DNA of 64,000 nt from Mya arenaria (lineage: Eukaryota; Mollusca; Bivalvia; Myida; Myidae). The DNA lies in NCBI RefSeq assembly GCF_026914265.1, contig NC_069124.1:6908213-6972212 (forward strand), written 5' to 3'. The notes below the pieces were generated by a model. The model ran no database searches. It saw only the letters and a program-made list of their open reading frames with translations, and had not been told where the DNA came from. Below, piece after piece: positions 59,001-64,000 of the stretch. Positions within the stretch are counted from its first letter, which is position 1. Each line of letters starts with the position of its first letter. Made by a program: the position numbers and the translations under genes.

Positions 59001-59164
59001 TGGTTGGGTGAATGCTGATATTAAAATGCTCTTACCTGTATATTGAGGTGTGAGATCATTCTCTCGTTGGCCCTGTTCCGGGCCTCCAGGGCCACAACAT
59101 CCGAGGGTCGTCCGCCGTCCAACATTCTGTTTAGTCGTTCTATCTCCTCATCACGACCTTCAAC
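43951..59164 (-). CDS. CEP135: CEP135 centriolar coiled-coil protein (19 exons, 1,026 C-terminal aa)
   Basis: CEP135/Bld10 links the cartwheel to centriolar microtubules and is needed for centriole assembly. Nineteen exons on the minus strand join with consistent phases to 3,081 nt ending in TGA: 59164-59036, 58551-58270, 57814-57664, 56914-56640, 56263-56141, 53110-53018, 52665-52603, 52107-51934, 51650-51421, 51110-50840, 50560-50505, 50245-50077, 49791-49681, 49333-49148, 48788-48579, 48260-48058, 47730-47626, 45379-45254, 44074-43951. The whole is heptad-rich coiled coil. Diagnostic stretches, matched to the human protein from memory, are GGRPSDVVALEARNRANERM, VDEKTEKVANL, ALRENRRLQDDLSVMTRENQ, SSERHTNKNLESLLQNNR and FERERAVQELRRHGL. 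The end is an RS-rich tail longer than in human. The N-terminal quarter lies beyond the right edge. TSGA10 shares part of this domain but lacks this C-terminus. Confidence 0.95.
45254..45379 (-). CDS. CEP135: CEP135 exon (18th)
   Basis: TTTCAG/AGAGAG to ACCAG/GTACAC, 126 nt, phase 2 to 2. ERAVQELRRHGLVPPLPTLD matches human 'ERAIQEMRRHGLATPPLSST', then an SR-rich segment. A second frame is also open across it (RESGSGAETSWSG...). Confidence 0.92.
46326..46395 (-). CDS. CEP135: Candidate CEP135 frame-switching exon, 70 nt
   Basis: Minus strand TTTTAG/GGAAAG ... ACACAA/GTAAGA. It enters in the frame of the 17th exon (ERERFNNLYNNYDSYKSCDY) but its 70 nt length shifts the next exon to its other open frame. 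It would end at an early stop in the last exon. Confidence 0.35.
46902..46964 (-). CDS. CEP135: Candidate CEP135 cassette exon, 63 nt
   Basis: Minus strand GTTATAG/ (63 nt) /GTGAGT, phase 2 to 2, between the 17th and 18th exons. It would add LRTSSGARSLTIMSFNDGGI. The phase matches its neighbours exactly, so inclusion keeps the normal C-terminus. Confidence 0.45.
47626..47730 (-). CDS. CEP135: CEP135 exon (17th)
   Basis: TTTGCAG/TCAGAG to GAAAG/GTAGGA, 105 nt, phase 2 to 2. Encodes QSQSREIASLRTRNVELEGD and VERLRRQLTSEKFER. Confidence 0.92.
48058..48260 (-). CDS. CEP135: CEP135 exon (16th)
   Basis: TTTCCAG/CTGCAA to AAGAT/GTGAGT, exit phase 2. LSSERHTNKNLESLLQNNRE is nearly the human text. 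Confidence 0.94.
48579..48788 (-). CDS. CEP135: CEP135 exon (15th)
   Basis: GTTGCAG/CATCTG to GAATCG/GTTAGG, 70 codons. LRQTDDDKNTLLSDLTAVRE matches human 'LRHQEDEKATVLNDLSSLRE'. Confidence 0.93.
49148..49333 (-). CDS. CEP135: CEP135 exon (14th)
   Basis: TTTTCAG/GAGAAG to CAGGAG/GTAGGG, 62 codons. Encodes EKERSDLLDQYRALSSEAEQ and LRRLRDKVDNQEREIQE. Confidence 0.93.
49681..49791 (-). CDS. CEP135: CEP135 exon (13th)
   Basis: TACTCAG/AAACTG to AGCAAG/GTGCGT, 37 codons. Encodes LQEALEDKEGLKQQVQEYIL and EVRRFEDTLASK. Confidence 0.92.
50077..50245 (-). CDS. CEP135: CEP135 exon (12th)
   Basis: TCTTCAG/CCATGC to AACCAG/GTATGT. MKDRELKSLRRQLDSTSDDL and EIALRENRRLQDDLSVMTRE match human CEP135 closely. 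Confidence 0.93.
50505..50560 (-). CDS. CEP135: CEP135 exon (11th)
   Basis: TTTCCAG/GAGAAA to CTTGG/GTAGGT, 56 nt. Encodes EKLISDLKVRISELDAQL; exit phase 2. Confidence 0.88.
50840..51110 (-). CDS. CEP135: CEP135 exon (10th)
   Basis: TCTCTAG/GATGTT to CTTAAG/GTGGGT. LDREKDNLQISVDEKTEKVA matches human 'IDKEKDFLQETVDEKTEKIA'. An opposite-strand ORF over it is a shadow. Confidence 0.93.
51421..51650 (-). CDS. CEP135: CEP135 exon (9th)
   Basis: ATTCTAG/ATTGCC to ATGAA/GTAAGT, exit phase 2. Encodes IATEVSLSEKAKLEQRGEDL and ESERGELIMRVTTLKEDVRS. Confidence 0.9.
51934..52107 (-). CDS. CEP135: CEP135 exon (8th)
   Basis: CCCCAG/GCCAAG to CTTAAG/GTTTGT, 58 codons. Encodes AKDELHKVRRELVRSPKS and SELRRMTTERDSLRERLK. 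Confidence 0.92.
52603..52665 (-). CDS. CEP135: CEP135 exon (7th)
   Basis: GTTACAG/ATCCAG to GAGGAG/GTAAGT, 21 codons. IQANVKVLTGERDKLNQMYE matches human 'IQSNVKLLTAERDKLSVLYN'. Too short to stand out as an ORF. Confidence 0.92.
53018..53110 (-). CDS. CEP135: CEP135 exon (6th)
   Basis: GTTACAG/GGTCTG to GCAGAG/GTATTT, 31 codons. EIVKLTKERDEMRQLLDKFE matches human 'EIHQITRERDELQRMLERFE'. Confidence 0.92.
53691..53903. repeat. 23-bp tandem repeat, about 9 copies, CEP135 intron
   Basis: Near-perfect units 'acagtgtcttattacagaac' plus 'aaa', with a variant 'attgcaaatc'. The repeat is open in all three forward frames (QCLITEQNSV...) because the unit is not a multiple of 3 and lacks stops. Not a gene. 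Confidence 0.95.
54279..54311 (-). CDS. CEP135: Candidate CEP135 microexon, 33 nt
   Basis: Minus strand CTGATAG/ (33 nt) /GTGAGT encodes DTNEKRKSKRT, phase 0 both sides, in the same intron as the 24-nt candidate and similarly basic. Confidence 0.3.
55751..55774 (-). CDS. CEP135: Candidate CEP135 microexon, 24 nt
   Basis: Minus strand TTTCCTAG/ (24 nt) /GTAAGT encodes LNDVKKKS, phase 0 both sides, in the intron between the 5th and 6th exons. The donor is consensus. Skipping or including it keeps the frame. Inferred from splice signals only. Confidence 0.35.
56141..56263 (-). CDS. CEP135: CEP135 exon (5th)
   Basis: TCTTCAG/GCTGCT to ACAAAG/GTAGGT, 41 codons. YEAIMRVMEEERDYYRTEYE is a second copy of the EEER-YY motif of the previous exon. 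Confidence 0.9.
56640..56914 (-). CDS. CEP135: CEP135 exon (4th)
   Basis: ATTACAG/AGAAAG to AAAAAG/GTAGGG. Encodes EKELVLEIERLKRKN, SKLDAFVRSVEEERNYYRDQ, then an Arg/Ser/Pro-rich linker. Matches human 'RLDTFLKGIEEERDYYKKEL'. Confidence 0.92.
57664..57814 (-). CDS. CEP135: CEP135 exon (3rd)
   Basis: TTTCAG/GAAAAT to GCAAATG/GTGTGC, exit phase 1. Encodes ENERFSKDLAEARSSLTTKS and LHDRVAEDKKRLSHRVNKLM. Confidence 0.9.
58270..58551 (-). CDS. CEP135: CEP135 exon (2nd)
   Basis: ATTCCAG/ATTGAC to AGGGCT/GTACGT, 94 codons. Starts IDFLQQKNREMERKF; continues TADKEMIEAKDELEKSRHEL. Confidence 0.92.
59036..59164 (-). CDS. CEP135: CEP135 exon (1st in window)
   Basis: CTTCAG/GTTGAA to ATACAG/GTAAGA, 43 codons. 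Encodes EGRDEEIERLNRMLDGGRPS, then DVVALEARNRANERMISHLN, the CEP135/TSGA10 conserved block. Confidence 0.92.
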
Positions 59165-62100
59165 CTGAAGTGATAAAATTGTATCTATATCATATCATTA
59201 TTGAGGGATTGGAATCATCACAGCTGTTTGCTGCTAAACATAACAGGTCCTTGGTTTGATCCTAAACTAAGGGGTTGAGTTTGCTCCGACTCAAGGTTTG
59301 TTTTGATTCTCCTCTGAGGGTTTGGGATGACCCTAACAGAGGGTTTGGTTCAATTCTTCACCCTAGAGCTTGGTTCTATCCTCACGAAGGGTCGAGGATG
59401 GGTTAGGGTTGGGTTCAGTCCTCACCCAAGGCTAACTCTCTTCAAGACTCTCATTATAGTATTTGTAACAATCTAAGACATAGGTCATAAGGGTTTGTTA
59501 TAATGGAGTCAAAATTAACAATAAATAATTTTCCAATTGCATCACCTGCTTTTAGTTAATTTTACTGCAAGAAAGTTATCTTGCATGCTTATTCTGGCTT
59601 TATAATCATTATTACCTAAATGACTTTGGAATCTTTGAAAAACATGCACAAAGCTCTTGCTGTACATCTGTAGAATTCGAAAGTACTGCTCATTCCATGT
59701 GTGGGGTTGTGTGTGTGTCACTGATATAAAACTTCCATGAACATGCTTGAAAAAATGACAAAACAATAAAGTACTATACTTCACATCATTGTAAACAAAT
59801 GTTTACATGAGTAAGCCAGGGAAGTGTACATATCTGTTGTGGGTCTTCATTTTGTCCTGGTGACAAAGCTGATTAGGGCAATAAACCAACAGGAGAGTCA
59901 ATAAACGACGATTTTGACTCACACCATGAGAAAGACGGTAAGGCTCAACAAACAGAACGAAGGATGGGGCAGTTTTGGTAGACATGAGTTGTGTGTTTTT
60001 CAGTGGGTTACGGCTCATTATTTGCAAATAGGATTTGAATAATGCAAGCATATAATATAACTTCTACAGGGTACTTAAGTAGACTTTGTTATCAAACTCC
60101 AGAAGTGCTCTCTTGTTATGTTTATCCTTATTCAATTATCTTAAATAAATGTTTTGCTGACATTTATTGACAAATATTTCTTTTAATGGTATTGATCTAT
60201 AATTCAATTAATTAATGTCACATCATAAAGGTATTAAAAATATGTATGTGGAAGAATGTGATTGTCAGTTTTAAATATCATTAGAACTTCATTTACAGGG
60301 TAATCAAACACAAGAGAGACCAGGAAAAAAATAAGGAGCAATTTGATTTCCATTTTGCAAGGCCAGACTTGTTCAAAGTCGACGGTGGTGTTATAGCCAA
60401 AACCAAACAAAATTTACATCTGAAAAGATCCCGCAGTCTTTAAACACACGCAAACTCAAATACCAAAGATAACTTGGCCCATTTGGAAAATTGAAAAGAT
60501 AAGTACTTAAAGGCATATGATGATTACAAATGGATAAACTTTTGGTTTCTGATAACGGTATTTCAATAGCAGTTTTTAAAATCTTTGTATGCAGTGGTAA
60601 AAATGTCTGATATTGCCCATTTAGTGTGTTTGTAAGACGATTAAGGGGAAAGTTGACATAGACTTGACTTTCATTTAAGTATACTTATAACTTAATAATT
60701 AAGCATTGAAAATTCTACTCTATTACTTCAGTAAAATTTATTAGCAAAACAATTTCATGATCAAATATTAATTAAATACATTGTATATATCAGTCTTTTT
60801 TCATTTTGTTTTATTTAAGCTAAGCCCACCCCACCCGCTTTAAGAATCCACAGTGGCTGAATGATGGAAATTAAATGTTACTATTGAAAATAAATGTATT
60901 GTGACCATGCCAAAGTCATTGTTCTTCATACCATACAAAACAATTATTGATTATGCAATATACAAATGTGTACCTTATACTGGTACATACCTGATAACAT
61001 TTAATTCCCAAGATTCAACCCTATACCATGTATCTCCTAATTAACACAACCAAAGTTCCAAAGGTTCGAAAGGTCACTACACGAAGTCTTAATTCTTATG
61101 TGTGTATTAAGCTTGTCATAAAAGGTTGTAATTACAAATCCAATAATTAAAGACATTTGATATGTCAATATACATGTCCCTACAGACGCCTATATATATT
61201 GTCTTTTATAAGGATCAAATCACAATTCAACGATTGGGCAACAATAAAGGGATATCATTTTGAGATAAAGTCGTTCAAGGTACATTGTAGTAGGAATGTC
61301 ACCGCCACATTAAGGCTAATATTTTATAGTCTCAGCAATATTTAAAATTAAGTACATGTTCATTAAAACAAAAGTAATTGTATCAAATTTCTGTTGACAA
61401 TCTTGGTCATGATATCAATTATAGCATGCCTTTGTATGAAATATGACATGACTTGTGGAGTGAGATACTCACAGTGTTATATACATTGTAAACTTGCATA
61501 AAGAAAACAGAAGAATTTCATTTAATTGAGACTTAATACTGGTAGTAATGCTTATGTCTCCTTCGATGGGAACACCAGACAGATTTTGTTTTAATTGTTT
61601 AGAAAAAATCCAACAAAGAAGATGGCTCAAGTTCCTCTCAGCCTTTAACTTATTTTACTCCCCAATTGGAATAACCATACTATTAGGCTCATAGTCGAGT
61701 CATAAGTCGGGAAGATCAGGGGTCCAAACTAGTACAATAGCACGCAAGCCCTGCAATAAAATGCTTTCCAGGCTTGCTCAAATTCTGGGTTTTATACAGC
61801 AGGGCTTGTTAAAAAAATGTTATGCCAAGCTTTAGTATATCAATTCGGGCTGGTTAATCCGAAAGCCTAATTTTGATGACTGGAAGACAAGGAGAATGAT
61901 TAAACATGAGCATGATAAACTCATCATGGGCCATCAATATTGATCCCATGCTCATGAGTGACAATTTGCAATAAAGAACTCAATCATGATTAACAATGAG
62001 GGAAAACAATAGTTTTACAACTTACTGTGTTAATATACTAGTTGGATTGTAAATATTTAATGTTCAAAGAGGCTGGAATGTCAATAAAGCAGTTAAACAA

Positions 62101-64000
62101 TTAATAAAAGACTATGAAGTATGGTTAACAACAAGTGACAATGCCAGCAGTTGAGAAAAAGTTCCTATCACCAAACACATGGCATTGTATGAGGGACACA
62201 TCAGTAGCAAGGTCAATGCATTAATCATTCTAGGACAGAACAGAAATCATTGTTTATTAAGTCTAAGTAGTGTACATATATATATATATAAAACACTTGT
62301 CACAGGTCTGAACATATATTATCATTCAAAGTATGAGCTGTCCATTTTACACCAGTAACAAAAGTGGTGTTGGTCACGGGTGATGGTGCTTAGTTTGGGG
62401 TCAGCTTGTTTATCCTGGCCTTTGGGTTGGAGCCATAATAGCAAGCAATGACCTGTCTGGCATATTCAAGATAATTGGAATCATCGGATTGTAAAGTAGA
62501 CATCATACTTATGAGATCTATTGCATAAAATTGACAAGCATAAAAGATTTAACTTTAATAAAACATCAGAAGAAAAAAAACAGTCAGTGACTTTGAATAC
62601 AAACCCACTACAATGGCTAATTTATATTTGTATGCATATTTAAATTAACACTAAATTAAAAAGGTTCAAAAGCCTCGTAAATGATGTTTGACATATGGAT
62701 CAGTGGTTGCTGAAAGTGCAATTTTCAAAATCAACTAGGCAAAAGCTAGACATTGTTGTTCACAAAAGCTTCAAATTTGTTACAAACAATTCACCAAAAT
62801 GTGTCAATCTTTTGACTGATTTTATTACTGGCCTATGGATCAATACATTGGTTAATAAAAGCTTCTGATTTTTTTTATTAAACTAATAAAATACAAAAGC
62901 CACTTCAATACCACAATATATATAAACTCTGTCAATGCCATAAATAAAGCAATTGATTTCACTTTCTATGGCTTACCAGCTCAAAATCAGGATATAAGCC
63001 AGAAATACCACTGGCCAGTGCCCCTTAATATGATCTTATAATAAGGAGTTATTAAGAACTTACATGATATTATGCGAACCATTATTGGAATTATGTCTGA
63101 TATTTGTTGATCAAACACGCCCTAATTCTTTATTCAATGTCAATATTTCCACGATAGATTTGCATGGACATGCAAACTTGCAATAGCGTAGTTCAAATAA
63201 CATTAAACCTGAGTCATGTTACAAAGATATTCAAATTTTACTCTGCAGAAATGAAAATGTTCAATACCTCAACAATGAAAACAAATTTAATTGTTTAATG
63301 TGTTTTAAACCATAACCAATTAATTGAAAATTGATTTGCTTTCATGAAAGTTCAATCAATAATGAGCAGTTGATACAAATAACTTCAATAAGAGTCAATC
63401 ACTTTGTTTCATGTACTTTATTGAAGCATTTTACAAGTCAGCTTTAATTTCATTTCAAGTTTGTCAGATAAGCATTTTATTGTTCACATTCTTAACATGT
63501 AACCATGGAAATTTGTGTAAACAATATGGAGGACAAAAGTGTTAAACATGTGCAGATAGCAATAAACTCTTTCAATTGCAAAGAAATTGGTTTAAAACAT
63601 AGAAAAATTCTTACCAAACTCAAAAAATAATCCTAGTGTCCTACACAAGTTTCAAAGTTCCAAAGCGAGACCACTTTTACCAGTCACCCGTACGTTAAGT
63701 CAGTGACGTACAACCAGCTTTATTACATAGCCAATATCCTGCTGAAGATCTATCTATAGTAATATAAGAGCTGAATGGATTCCACTATACCAAGTTTGAG
63801 CATGTCACTAAGATCCCGGGATTTTCTCTGAGGTTCAATAAAGGGCGATTAAAATGCAGGTATAGATTTATCAAGCCTGTAGTGTATCACACGGTTGGTT
63901 TTAAATATACAAACACTGAACTGGTAATCTAAATTGGCTAGCATTAAGGTGAAATATTGGTTTAGCAATGATTTTTATTAGGTTTAAGGCAAGTTTTGTC
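59165..64000 (-). other. CEP135 upstream intron, to window edge
   Basis: About 4.8 kb without any block matching the CEP135 N-terminus on the minus strand and without another gene. A degenerate 'gggtttggttc'-type repeat occurs at 59,265-59,440 and an (at)n run at 62,275-62,290. Confidence 0.55.

Noticed and set aside
43951-59164. TSGA10 rather than CEP135
   Set aside because: The coding sequence runs through the CEP135-specific middle and the ERA(V/I)QE(L/M)RRHGL C-terminus, which TSGA10 lacks.

Overview
The window looks like a heterodont bivalve mollusc genome. The base composition is AT-rich. Host genes are split into short exons with GT-AG introns. The non-coding DNA is full of repeats with a bivalve look: a 'tgcccccgaaggtgggca' head leading into a 181-bp satellite, and an element with 'gctccactggcc' ends. 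The phylum is inferred from these repeats and from protein similarity recalled from memory; no search was run.

Layout. (1) 1-14,915, + strand: the 3' half of an inverted-formin-2 (INF2-like) gene in nine exons, covering the FH1 poly-proline, the FH2 domain and a final WH2/DAD-like motif. Its introns hold a 181-bp satellite array (about 1,690-4,430), an inverted-repeat element with internal tandem repeats (5,781-6,870), a 64-bp tandem repeat, a foldback element, a MITE and a CA microsatellite. (2) 15,330-17,820: an 831-bp TA-flanked transposon with perfect 23-bp inverted ends, then a diverged second array of the 181-bp family. (3) 18,878-34,253, + strand: a local family of a protein I cannot name. 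Two copies look intact (A, 529 aa; B, 519 aa), each with three exons of matching phase. One copy is a pseudogene (C, between A and B) and one is only a first exon (D, after B). The C-terminal half shows a chymotrypsin-like layout: GTLGGF, then ARHFAD, YDISAV and GHSGAIF, giving a candidate His-Asp-Ser triad. Copies B and C are each preceded, head to head, by a decayed minus-strand coding sequence that occurs three times. A 1.5-kb minisatellite of 27-bp units lies in the same region. (4) 31,623-32,936: a Mutator-like foldback element with a 9-bp target duplication. (5) 34,990-35,832, - strand: the last exon of a DHHC palmitoyltransferase. (6) 38,426-39,054, - strand: a fossil DIRS-type retroelement. 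(7) 43,951-59,164, - strand: nineteen exons of the centriolar coiled-coil gene CEP135, with its N-terminal exons beyond the right edge, plus four candidate alternative exons.

INF2 (actin assembly), the DHHC enzyme (protein S-acylation) and CEP135 (centriole assembly) are ordinary conserved genes with no evident shared pathway. The protease-fold family is the part most likely to be undescribed. Its C-terminal half is nearly constant between copies, its N-terminal half is divergent, it has no visible signal peptide, and it is duplicating and dying locally. That is the look of a fast-evolving intracellular effector or sensor family, but this function is inference only.
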